From positions 124,001 through 188,000 of the forward strand of contig NZ_JAUSYL010000001.1 in the NCBI RefSeq assembly GCF_030816895.1: DNA of 64,000 bases. Direction: 5' to 3'. Numbering within the stretch: position 1 is the first letter of the stretch; every line of letters begins with the position of its first letter. Shown one piece after another: positions 42,657-50,184 of this stretch. The notes under the pieces are model-generated. The model did no database searches, had not been told where the DNA came from, and worked only from the letters and a program-made list of their open reading frames with translations. The position numbers and the translations under genes were made by a program. This DNA is from Clavibacter sp. B3I6 (lineage in GTDB: Bacteria > Actinomycetota > Actinomycetes > Actinomycetales > Microbacteriaceae).

Positions 42657-43403
42657 ATGTGCGGGAGATTCGTGGTGGCGCGGGCGACGGGCGACCTCGT
42701 CGGGGACTGGGCGGTCGACGACGTCGAGGGCGAGGATCCGCCGCCGTCCTGGAACGTCGCGCCGACGACGACGGTCCGGATGGTCGCGGACCGGCGGCCG
42801 CGCGACGACGCGGAGGGCGAGGCCCGACGCGTGCTGACCGCCGCGCGCTGGGGCATCGTCCCGCCGTGGGCGAAGTCCCTCCAGGGGCCGCCGCTCATCA
42901 ACGCGCGCGTCGAGACGGTGACGGAGAAGCCGACCTTCCGCCGGGCGGTGCTCATGCGTCGCGCCGTCGTGCCGGCCGACGGCTACTACGAGTGGCAGGT
43001 CACCCCGAGCGGGAAGCAGCCGGTCTACCTGCACGGCGAGGACGAGGGCCCGCTGGCCTTCGCCGCCGTCTACGAGCACTGGCGGGACCCGCGCGTCGCG
43101 GAGGGCGAGCCCGGCGCGTGGCTCCGGAGCCTCGCCATCATCACGTCGGCCGCGAGCGACGCGCTGGGGCACATCCACGACCGCACCCCGGTCATCGTCC
43201 CGACCGACCGCCTGGACGACTGGCTGGACGCCGGCACGACCGCGGTCGACGACGTGCGGCACCTGCTGGGGTCCCTGCCGGAGCCGCACCTCGTGCCGCG
43301 GCGGGTGTCGACGCGCGTCAACAGCGTGCGCAACGACGGTGCCGACCTGGTCGCGCCCGTCGACGACGTCCCCGCCGGCGACGGACAGCCGACCCTGATC
43401 TGA
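42657..43403 (+). CDS. HMCES/YedK-type abasic-site DNA-protein cross-link protein (SRAP)
   Basis: A 248-residue SOS response-associated peptidase (SRAP) domain protein. Members use Cys2, exposed after Met removal, to form a thiazolidine link with abasic sites in single-stranded DNA, protecting them. Visible are MCGRF at the start, SWNVAPTT, the NARVET motif, GYYEW with the catalytic Glu and HIHDRTPV with the catalytic His. ATG 42657 is fixed by the need for Cys at position 2. It follows trpD by 47 bases and ends at a strong convergent terminator. No LexA box is apparent. Confidence 0.93.
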   Translation: MCGRFVVARATGDLVGDWAVDDVEGEDPPPSWNVAPTTTVRMVADRRPRDDAEGEARRVLTAARWGIVPPWAKSLQGPPLINARVETVTEKPTFRRAVLMRRAVVPADGYYEWQVTPSGKQPVYLHGEDEGPLAFAAVYEHWRDPRVAEGEPGAWLRSLAIITSAASDALGHIHDRTPVIVPTDRLDDWLDAGTTAVDDVRHLLGSLPEPHLVPRRVSTRVNSVRNDGADLVAPVDDVPAGDGQPTLI

Positions 43404-43426
43404 CGATCGTCGCGCGCCCGGACGCA

Positions 43427-43463
43427 CCGCACGCCCCGTCACCGAGGGCGACGGGGCGTGCGG
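43427..43463 (+). terminator. Bidirectional terminator between the SRAP gene and glpK
   Basis: CCGCACGCCCCGTC (43427-43440) pairs perfectly with GACGGGGCGTGCGG (43450-43463), loop of 9 bases. It lies in the 76-base gap between convergent genes. Confidence 0.85.
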
Positions 43464-43479
43464 ATCGTGCGGGTGCGGT

Positions 43480-44997
43480 CTACTGCACGTCGTCGTCGAC
43501 CCAGTCGAAGGTCTTGGTGACGGCCTTCTTCCAGAGGCGCAGCTGGCGCTCGCGCTCGGCGTCGTCCATGTCCGGCGTCCAGCGGCTGTCCTCCTGCCAG
43601 TTGCTGCGCAGGTCGTCGAGGTCCTTCCAGAACGCGACGGCGAGGCCCGCGGCGTACGCGGCGCCGAGCGCGGTGGTCTCCGCGACGACGGGGCGGACCA
43701 CGGGCACGCCGAGGATGTCGGCCTGGAACTGCATGAGCAGGTTGTTGGCGATCATGCCGCCGTCGACCTTGAGCTCCGTGAGGTCGACGCCCGAGTCGGC
43801 GTTCACCGCGTCGAGCACCTCGCGGGTCTGGAAGGCCGTGGCCTCGAGCGCCGCGCGGGCGATGTGGCCCTTGTTCACGTAGCGCGTGAGACCCACGAGC
43901 GCGCCGCGGGCGTCCGAGCGCCAGTACGGCGCGAAGAGGCCCGAGAACGCGGGGACGAAGTACACGCCGCCGTTGTCCTCGACGGTGGCGGCCAGGGTCT
44001 CGATCTCCGCGGCGCTCGACACGAGGCCGAGGTTGTCGCGCATCCACTGCACGAGCGAGCCCGTGACGGCGATGGATCCCTCGAGCGCGTAGTGCGGCTC
44101 CGCGTCGCCCAGCTTGTAGCCGAGCGTGGTGAGCAGGCCGTTCTGCGAGTGGATGATGTCGGTGCCGGTGTTGAAGATCAGGAAGTTGCCGGTGCCGTAC
44201 GTGTTCTTCGACTCGCCCTGGTCGAACGCCGCCTGGCCGAACGTGGCCGCCTGCTGGTCGCCCAGGATGCCCGCGATGGGCACCTCGCGCAGGAGGCTGG
44301 AGGACTCGACGGTGCCGTAGACCTCGGACGAGCTCTTGATCTCGGGGAGCATCGAGCGCGGGACGTCGAAGGCCTGGAGGATCTCGTCGTCCCACTGGAG
44401 CGTCTCGAGGTCCATGAAGAGGGTGCGCGACGCGTTGGTGACGTCCGTGACGTGGACGCCGCCGTCGGTGCCGCCCGTGAGGTTCCAGAGGACCCAGGTG
44501 TCGGTCGTGCCGAACATGAGCTCGCCGGCCTCGGCCTTGGCGCGGGCGCCGTCGACGTTCTCGAGGATCCAGACGATCTTCGTGCCGGAGAAGTAGGTGG
44601 CGAGGGGGAGCCCGACGGTGGGCTTGAAGCGCTCGACGCCGCCGTCGGCCGCGAGACGGTCGACGATCTTCTGGGTGCGGGTGTCCTGCCAGACGATGGC
44701 GTTGTAGACGGGCTTGCCGGTGGTGCGGTCCCACACGACGGCGGTCTCGCGCTGGTTGGTGATGCCCACGGCCTCGACGTCGTGGCGCGTGATGTCGGCC
44801 TTGGACAGCGCCTGCCCGATGACCTCGCGCGTGTTGCGCCAGATCTCCATCGGGTCGTGCTCGACCCAGCCGGCGCGGGGGAAGATCTGCTCGTGCTCGA
44901 GCTGGCCCGTGGAGACGATGGATCCGGAGTGGTCGAAGACGATGGCGCGCGTGCTGGTGGTGCCCTGGTCGATGGCGACGATGTACTTCTCGCTCAT
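43480..44997 (-). CDS. glpK: Glycerol kinase
   Basis: GlpK phosphorylates glycerol to sn-glycerol 3-phosphate. The 505-residue FGGY-family protein has the DQGTTSTRA phosphate loop near the N-terminus, GWVEHDP, TNQRET, WQDTRT and GDQQAA motifs, and the C-terminal ATP-binding GGMIANNLLMQ and ALGAAYAAGLA. The catalytic Asp lies in NTYGTGNF-adjacent FGQAAFDQGESK. ATG 44997; it follows glpF (start side) with about 30 bases between, so glpF-glpK form an operon. Confidence 0.98.
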   Translation of the reverse strand: MSEKYIVAIDQGTTSTRAIVFDHSGSIVSTGQLEHEQIFPRAGWVEHDPMEIWRNTREVIGQALSKADITRHDVEAVGITNQRETAVVWDRTTGKPVYNAIVWQDTRTQKIVDRLAADGGVERFKPTVGLPLATYFSGTKIVWILENVDGARAKAEAGELMFGTTDTWVLWNLTGGTDGGVHVTDVTNASRTLFMDLETLQWDDEILQAFDVPRSMLPEIKSSSEVYGTVESSSLLREVPIAGILGDQQAATFGQAAFDQGESKNTYGTGNFLIFNTGTDIIHSQNGLLTTLGYKLGDAEPHYALEGSIAVTGSLVQWMRDNLGLVSSAAEIETLAATVEDNGGVYFVPAFSGLFAPYWRSDARGALVGLTRYVNKGHIARAALEATAFQTREVLDAVNADSGVDLTELKVDGGMIANNLLMQFQADILGVPVVRPVVAETTALGAAYAAGLAVAFWKDLDDLRSNWQEDSRWTPDMDDAERERQLRLWKKAVTKTFDWVDDDVQ

Positions 44998-45026
44998 GTG
45001 GTCTCTCCTTGTGGGGTCGAGGGGTT

Positions 45027-45779
45027 CTAGAGGATGGGGAGCAGCGCGTAGGACGCGAGTCCGGCGAGGACGCCGCCGATGGCGGGACCGACGACGGGGA
45101 CCCAGGCGTAGGACCAGTCGCTCGAGCCCTTGCCCTTGATCGGCAGGATCGCGTGCGCGATGCGGGGGCCGAGGTCACGGGCGGGGTTGATGGCGTAGCC
45201 GGTCGGCCCGCCGAGGGACGCGCCGATGCCGACCACGAGGAGGGCGACGGGGACGGCGCCGAGCGCCGAGAGGCCGGCGGGGGTGGAGGCGTCGGCGTCC
45301 GGGTTGTTGGCGAGGCTGAAGCCGAGGATCACGATGACCAGCACGAACGTGCCGATGATCTCCGTGACGAGGTTCCAGCCGTAGTTGCGGATGGACGGGC
45401 CGGTCGAGAACACGCCGAGCTTGGTCGCCGCGTCGGGCTCCTCGTCGAAGTGCTGCTTGTAGGCGAGCCAGCAGAAGACGGCTCCGATGATCGCGCCGAC
45501 CATCTGGGCGAGGATGTAGACCGGCACGCTCGCCGGGTCCTCGACCTTGCCGGCCGCCAGCAGCCCGAGCGTGACGGCGGGGTTGAGGTGCGCGCCGGAT
45601 GCGTACGAGACGGTGACGCCGGCGAAGACCGCGAGGCCCCAGCCGAAGTTGACCATCAGGGTGCCGCCGGCGAGACCCTTCGACTTGATGAGCGCGACGT
45701 TCGCCACGACTCCGCATCCCAGGAGGATGAGGAGGGCGGTGCCCACCGTCTCCGAGAGGAATATGACTCCAAGATCCAC
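45027..45779 (-). CDS. glpF: Glycerol facilitator (aquaglyceroporin) GlpF
   Basis: A MIP-family channel of about 250 residues with six membrane helices that lets glycerol diffuse into the cell. The two half-helix motifs are NPAVTLG and NPARDLG; the Asp after the Arg of the second motif is the mark of glycerol-conducting rather than water-selective members. GTG 45779 gives the expected DLGVIFLSETVGTALL N-terminus and has GGAG 9 nt upstream; a more distal in-frame start at 45833 would add a charged 18-residue leader and seems less likely. First gene of the glpF-glpK operon, divergent from dhaK. Confidence 0.95.
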   Translation of the reverse strand: MDLGVIFLSETVGTALLILLGCGVVANVALIKSKGLAGGTLMVNFGWGLAVFAGVTVSYASGAHLNPAVTLGLLAAGKVEDPASVPVYILAQMVGAIIGAVFCWLAYKQHFDEEPDAATKLGVFSTGPSIRNYGWNLVTEIIGTFVLVIVILGFSLANNPDADASTPAGLSALGAVPVALLVVGIGASLGGPTGYAINPARDLGPRIAHAILPIKGKGSSDWSYAWVPVVGPAIGGVLAGLASYALLPIL

Positions 45780-45944
45780 TGAGTGGTGCTCCGATCGTTC
45801 GTCGAGGCGCGGGGGCGGCCTCTGCCGCGTCATCGCGGTGCCTCCAACCTAGTGCCGGGGGCCTCCCCGGCCGGGTTGCGGCGGGCCGCTCCTCGACGCG
45901 GACCCGTCCCCCCGGCCGGAGCTCGTCGGCGTCCGTCCGGTCGG

Positions 45945-45965
45945 GCGCGGGGACTGTCCCCGCGC
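45945..45965 (+). promoter_or_regulatory. Perfect 21-bp palindrome upstream of dhaKLM
   Basis: GCGCGGGGAC (45945-45954) and GTCCCCGCGC (45956-45965) are exact mirror arms around a single T. With a one-base centre it cannot form a good RNA hairpin, so a dimeric repressor or activator site is more likely. It lies in the 302-base glpF-dhaK gap, 116 bp before dhaK, and about 15 bp before a TATGTT hexamer (45980-45985). The rest of the gap shows nothing else. Confidence 0.55.
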
Positions 45966-46081
45966 GTGCCGCCGGGCGTATGTTGGCGGCACGCCCGAGT
46001 CGCCGCCGACCGAGTCCCGTCCTCGATCCGGCTCGGATGCGCGGCGGCGCGCTGCCGCCCGAGACCCGCGAGGAGCCGGCC

Positions 46082-47083
46082 GTGAAGAAGCTGATCAACG
46101 ACCCGAGGTCGGTGGCCGAGGAGGCCGTCGCGGGCTTCGCCGCCGCGCACGCCGACCTGGTCGTGCTGAGCGCCGACCCGCTGTTCGTCCGTCGCGCCGA
46201 GCCGACCCGACCCGGCCGCGTCGCCCTCGTGAGCGGCGGCGGCAGCGGGCACGAGCCCCTGCACGCGGGGTTCGTCGGGCACGGCATGCTCGACGCCGCC
46301 GTGCCGGGGCCGGTCTTCACGAGCCCGACGCCGGATCCGGTCGTCGCCGCCACCCTCGCCGTAGACGGCGGAGCGGGCGTGCTGCACATCGTCAAGAACT
46401 ACACGGGAGACGTCCTGAACTTCGAGACGGCGGCCGAGCTCGCCGAGGCGGAGGGGGTCCGCGTGCGGAGCGTGCTCGTCGACGACGACGTCGCGGTCAC
46501 CGACTCCCTCTACACGGCCGGCCGGCGCGGCGTCGCGGGCACCGTGCTCGTGGAGCGCATCGCGGGCGCCGCGGCCGAGCGCGGGGACGACCTCGACGCC
46601 GTCGCCGGTATCGCCGAGCGCGTCGTGGCGCGGGTCCGCAGCATGGGCGTCGCGATCCGCGCCTGCACCGTCCCGCACGCGGGCGAGCCGAGCTTCGCGC
46701 TGGAGGACGACGAGATGGAGATCGGCATCGGGATCCACGGCGAGCCCGGGAGGGTCAAGCTGCCGCTCGAGCCGGTGGACGCCATCGTCGACCGCCTGCT
46801 CGATCCCGTGCTCGAGGACCTGGCCGCGCCGGCGGGCAGCCGGGTGCTCCTGCTCGTGAACGGCATGGGCGCGACGCCGCTGTCCGAGCTGTACATCGCG
46901 TACCGGCGGGCGGCCGCCGTGCTCGAGGAGGCCGGCCTGACCGTCGCCCGGAGCCTCGTGGGAGACTACGTCACGGCCCTCGACATGGAGGGGCTGTCCC
47001 TCACGGTGCTGCAGCTCGACGACGAGCTCATCGAGCTGTGGGACTCACCCGTGCAGACCGCCGCCCTGCGGTGGGGGAGGTAG
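46082..47083 (+). CDS. dhaK: Dihydroxyacetone kinase subunit DhaK
   Basis: DhaK binds dihydroxyacetone covalently for phosphorylation by DhaL, in the PTS-driven dihydroxyacetone kinase. The 333-residue protein has VSGGGSGHEPLH, VLHIVKNYTGDVLNFE, and IGIGIHGEPGR, whose His is the expected hemiaminal-forming residue. GTG 46082 with GAGGAG upstream. It is followed after 3 bases by dhaL. The product, dihydroxyacetone phosphate, is also the end product of the GlpK-GlpD route encoded on both sides. Confidence 0.96.
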   Translation: MKKLINDPRSVAEEAVAGFAAAHADLVVLSADPLFVRRAEPTRPGRVALVSGGGSGHEPLHAGFVGHGMLDAAVPGPVFTSPTPDPVVAATLAVDGGAGVLHIVKNYTGDVLNFETAAELAEAEGVRVRSVLVDDDVAVTDSLYTAGRRGVAGTVLVERIAGAAAERGDDLDAVAGIAERVVARVRSMGVAIRACTVPHAGEPSFALEDDEMEIGIGIHGEPGRVKLPLEPVDAIVDRLLDPVLEDLAAPAGSRVLLLVNGMGATPLSELYIAYRRAAAVLEEAGLTVARSLVGDYVTALDMEGLSLTVLQLDDELIELWDSPVQTAALRWGR

Positions 47084-47086
47084 CTG

Positions 47087-47740
47087 ATGGCACTCGGGAC
47101 CGACTGGATCGTGGCCTGGACCGCGGAGGCGGCGCGCGTCGTCGCCGAGCGGCGGGGCGAGCTCATCGCCCTCGACCGCGAGATCGGCGACGGCGACCAC
47201 GGCGAGAACCTCGACCGCGGCTTCAGCGCCGTCACGGCCAAGCTCGCGGGCCTCGCGTCGGACGCCTCGCCGGCCGACGCGCTCAAGACCGTCGCCACCA
47301 CGCTGATCTCCACGGTCGGCGGCGCCTCCGGACCGCTGCTCGGCACGGCGTACCTCAAGGCCTCGGCGGCCGTGGCGGGCCGCGACGGCCTGGACGCGTT
47401 CGCGATGGCCGACCTGCTCGAGGCCGCCGTGGGCGGGATCGTCCTCCGCGGCAAGGCCGAGCGGGGCGACAAGACCATGGTCGACGCCTGGGGTCCCGCG
47501 GCGGAGGCCGCCCGTGCCGCGGCGTCCGCCGGGTCCAGCCCCGTCGACGCCCTGTCCGCCGCGGCCGACGCCGCCGAGCGGGGGGCCGAGGAGACCGAGC
47601 CGCTCGTCGCCCGCAAGGGCCGCGCGTCCTACCTCGGGGACCGCGCGATCGGCCATCGGGATCCGGGCGCGCAGTCGTCCGCCCTTATCCTCCGCGCGGC
47701 GGCCTCGACCGCCCGCGACGCCGACGGGTCGGCCTCGTGA
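47087..47740 (+). CDS. dhaL: Dihydroxyacetone kinase subunit DhaL
   Basis: DhaL (217 residues) holds ADP tightly as a cofactor, is rephosphorylated by DhaM and transfers the phosphate to dihydroxyacetone on DhaK. The Mg-ADP-binding acidic motif IGDGDHGENLDRG (about residues 32-44), VGGASGPLLGTAYL, RGKAERGDKTMVDA and the C-terminal GRASYLGDRAIGHRDPGA are all diagnostic. ATG 47087; the stop overlaps the dhaM start as GTGA. Confidence 0.96.
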   Translation: MALGTDWIVAWTAEAARVVAERRGELIALDREIGDGDHGENLDRGFSAVTAKLAGLASDASPADALKTVATTLISTVGGASGPLLGTAYLKASAAVAGRDGLDAFAMADLLEAAVGGIVLRGKAERGDKTMVDAWGPAAEAARAAASAGSSPVDALSAAADAAERGAEETEPLVARKGRASYLGDRAIGHRDPGAQSSALILRAAASTARDADGSAS

Positions 47741-48471
47741 GCGTCGGCCTCGTCCTCGTCTCGCACAGCGCCCTCATCGCGCACGGCCTCGTCGCCCTCG
47801 CGCGGCAGATGGCCCCGACGGTCGCGCTCGTGCCTGCCGGGGGGTCCGGTGACGGCACGCTCGACGACGCGGGCATCGGCACGAGCTTCGACGTCGTGTC
47901 CGCGGCGCTCGCCGCGGCGGAGGGCGGCGACGGCGTGGTCGTGCTCGCCGACCTGGGTTCCGCGTACCTGACGGCCGAGACCGCCGTCGACCTCCTCGAC
48001 GAGGACGCCGCCGCCCGCGTCGTCGTCGTGCGCGCGCCGCTCGTGGAGGGCGCCGTCGCCGCCGCGGTCGCGGCCGAGACCGGCGGCTCGCTCGAGGAGG
48101 TGGCCGCGGCCGCCGCCTCGGCCGCGGGAGCCGATGCCGCGCAGGACGCGGACGCGGGGATCGCACCGGATCCCGAGGTCGCCGCGCCCGCGGCCGCGAG
48201 CGGCTCCGCATCCGGCACCGTCCGCGGCGAGGCCGTCCTCGTCAACCGCGACGGCCTGCATGCCCGCCCGGCGGCCGACTTCGTCACGCGCGCGTCGACG
48301 TACTCGTCGGCCATCACCGTCAACGGCCAGAACGCCGTCTCGCTCCTCGGCGTCATGGCGCTCGGGCTGACCCGTGGCGCGCACGTGGTCGTGGAGGCGA
48401 CGGGAGACGACGCCGCGGAAGCCGTCACCGCGCTCGTCGAGCTGATCGAGTCGGGCTTCGGGGAGGCCTGA
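47737..48471 (+). CDS. dhaM: Dihydroxyacetone kinase phosphotransfer subunit DhaM (EIIA-HPr fusion)
   Basis: DhaM relays phosphate from the PTS to DhaL. The 244-residue protein has a mannose-type EIIA domain (about 1-125) with the phospho-His in LVSHSALIAHG, an Ala-rich linker (about 125-160), and an HPr domain (about 162-244) with its phospho-His in NRDGLHARPAADF. The N-terminal EI domain found in the E. coli protein is missing, so general Enzyme I from elsewhere must feed it. GTG 47737 overlaps dhaL by four bases. Last gene of dhaKLM. Confidence 0.94.
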   Translation: MSVGLVLVSHSALIAHGLVALARQMAPTVALVPAGGSGDGTLDDAGIGTSFDVVSAALAAAEGGDGVVVLADLGSAYLTAETAVDLLDEDAAARVVVVRAPLVEGAVAAAVAAETGGSLEEVAAAAASAAGADAAQDADAGIAPDPEVAAPAAASGSASGTVRGEAVLVNRDGLHARPAADFVTRASTYSSAITVNGQNAVSLLGVMALGLTRGAHVVVEATGDDAAEAVTALVELIESGFGEA

Positions 48472-48501
48472 GGACCCGTCCGCGCGTCGGTCGCGCCGGG
48501 G

Positions 48502-48918
48502 TCAGACCGCGTCGACGTAGACCCAGGATCCCGCGTGCCGGGCGAAGCGGCTGACCTCGCGCTGGCTGCCGCGCGTCCCCTCGTGCCGGTACGCCGCCTC
48601 GAACTCCACGACGCCCGTGGCGTCCTCCCGTCCGCCGAGCGCGGTCCGCACGATGGTGAGCCGGTACCAGCGCACGGCCGCGTCCAGCTCGAGCTCCTCC
48701 GGTCGGGTTGACGGGTGCCAGCTGCGCGCCAGGTACGCCGCGTCGCCGCGCGCGTAGGCGGCGAAGCGGGATCGCATGAGCCGCTCGGCGGTGGGGGCCG
48801 GGGCGTCGCCGCGGTGGAGCGGTCCGCAGCACGCGCCGTACGGGTTCCCGCTCGTGCAGGGGCACCACGCGTCGTCGTCGGGCGTCGACCACGGGGCGTC
48901 GGGGGAGAGGCGCGTCAT
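48502..48918 (-). CDS. YchJ-like protein with SEC-C type zinc motif
   Basis: A 138-residue protein of the UPF0225/YchJ family. An N-terminal SEC-C-like zinc motif, CPCTSGNPYGACCGPLHRG (Cys residues 19, 21, 30 and 31 region), is followed by an NTF2-like fold with RFAAYARGDAAYLARSWHPSTRP and FEAAYRHEGTRG. The biochemical role is not established. Convergent with dhaM over 30 bases; divergent from the DinB gene. Confidence 0.85.
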   Translation of the reverse strand: MTRLSPDAPWSTPDDDAWCPCTSGNPYGACCGPLHRGDAPAPTAERLMRSRFAAYARGDAAYLARSWHPSTRPEELELDAAVRWYRLTIVRTALGGREDATGVVEFEAAYRHEGTRGSQREVSRFARHAGSWVYVDAV

Positions 48919-49004
48919 CCCCCGAGCCTCCCACGGCGGAGGACCCGGAGCAGGATGGGGGAGCGGCCGCGGACGCGGACCCGTCCCGATGCGAGGAGAT
49001 CACC

Positions 49005-49520
49005 ATGACCGACGCCACCGACCTCCTCGTGGACGCCTTCGGGCGCATCGGCGGGATCGTGCACGACGCCGTCGACGGCCTCGACGCCGACGACCTCGCC
49101 TTCCGCCCGGATCCCGAGGCGAACTCCGTCGGCTGGCTCGTCTGGCACCTCGCCCGCGTCCAGGACGCCCAGGTCGCGGACGTCGCCGGCGCCGACCAGA
49201 CGTGGACGAGCGGCGGGTGGGCCGAGCGGTTCGCCCTGCCCTTCGACGACGGCGCGACGGGCTACGGGCAGTCGCCGGAGGACGTGGCCGCGCTCGCGGG
49301 CACAAGGCCGGAGCTCCTCACGGGCTACCTCGACGCCGTGCAGTCCGCGACGCTGGCCTACCTCGCCGGCCTCGACGCCGCCGAGCTCGACCGCGTGGTG
49401 GACGAGGACTGGACGCCCGTCGTCACCCTCGGCGCGCGCCTCGTGAGCGTCCTCGCGGACGACCTGCAGCACGCCGGCCAGGCGTCGTACCTCGCGGGCT
49501 TGATCGCGCGCCGACGCTGA
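49005..49520 (+). CDS. DinB-superfamily (DUF664/mycothiol-type) protein
   Basis: A 171-residue four-helix-bundle protein of the DinB superfamily, which in Actinobacteria includes mycothiol-dependent transferases and maleylpyruvate isomerase-like enzymes. The expected metal-binding histidines are in SVGWLVWHLARVQD and DDLQHAGQASYLAGL. Activity and substrate are not known. ATG 49005 follows GAGGAGATCACC. Convergent with the glutathione peroxidase gene. Confidence 0.85.
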   Translation: MTDATDLLVDAFGRIGGIVHDAVDGLDADDLAFRPDPEANSVGWLVWHLARVQDAQVADVAGADQTWTSGGWAERFALPFDDGATGYGQSPEDVAALAGTRPELLTGYLDAVQSATLAYLAGLDAAELDRVVDEDWTPVVTLGARLVSVLADDLQHAGQASYLAGLIARRR

Positions 49521-49562
49521 GCGGGTCGGACCGGATCCGCCGCGCCCGCCGCCGGGCCGCGC

Positions 49563-50054
49563 TCAGCCGGGCAGCCCCGCCTCGATCGCCGCGATGACCT
49601 CCGGCGCGTCCGGCTCGACCGTGGGACGGAAGCGGTGGACGGTGCCCGACGGCGCGACGACGAACTTCTCGAAGTTCCACTTCACGCGCCCGGCCTTCCC
49701 GTCGGCGTCCGGCGTCTGCGTCAGCTCCGCGTAGACGGGGTGGGCGGACCGTCCGTTGACCTTGACCTTCTCCATCATCGGGAACGTGACTCCCCAGGTG
49801 GTGGAGCAGTACTCGTCGATGGCCTCCGCGGATCCGAGCTCCTGCAGGAACTGGTTGCTCGGGAAGCCGATGACGGTGAAGCCGCGCTCCCCGTAGGTGC
49901 GCTGGAGCTGCTCGAGCTTCTCGTACTGCGGCGCCAGGCCGCAGCGCGAGGCGACGTTGACGACGAGGACGACCTTGTCGGCGTACGCGCCGAAGGTGGT
50001 GGCCTCGCCCTGGAGCGTGGTGAGCGGGATCGCGTCGAGCCGGGGATGCGTCAT
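49563..50054 (-). CDS. Glutathione peroxidase-family thiol peroxidase (cysteine type)
   Basis: A 163-residue GPx-family peroxidase reducing peroxides, in Actinobacteria most likely with thioredoxin or mycoredoxin. The peroxidatic residue is Cys38 in VNVASRCGL where animal enzymes have selenocysteine; GFPSNQF and KWNFEKFVV provide the Gln, Trp and Asn of the catalytic site. The usual second Cys in FPMMEKVKVNG (often FPMFxKxxVNG) is absent, so resolution may occur in another way. ATG 50054. Confidence 0.92.
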   Translation of the reverse strand: MTHPRLDAIPLTTLQGEATTFGAYADKVVLVVNVASRCGLAPQYEKLEQLQRTYGERGFTVIGFPSNQFLQELGSAEAIDEYCSTTWGVTFPMMEKVKVNGRSAHPVYAELTQTPDADGKAGRVKWNFEKFVVAPSGTVHRFRPTVEPDAPEVIAAIEAGLPG

Positions 50055-50122
50055 GGCCCGACCGTAGACCGGGCGGCTGACAGCGGCCGGGACGCGGCGG
50101 CGACGCGCTCCCCGGACGCGGA

Positions 50123-50154
50123 GGAGGCCGGCCGCCTCTCGGCGACCGGCCTCC
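50123..50154 (-). terminator. Terminator of glpD
   Basis: GGAGGCCGG (50123-50131) pairs with CCGGCCTCC (50146-50154) with a further small CCG/CGG stem inside. It lies 31 bases past the glpD stop. Confidence 0.7.
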
Positions 50155-50184
50155 CGGGTGCGGACGGTCCCGCAGGACGCGACG

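Noticed and set aside
45780..45833. Longer GlpF with a charged 18-residue N-terminal extension starting at 45833.
   Set aside because: The extension is unlike the family, the GTG at 45779 has a usable GGAG upstream and gives the normal channel N-terminus.
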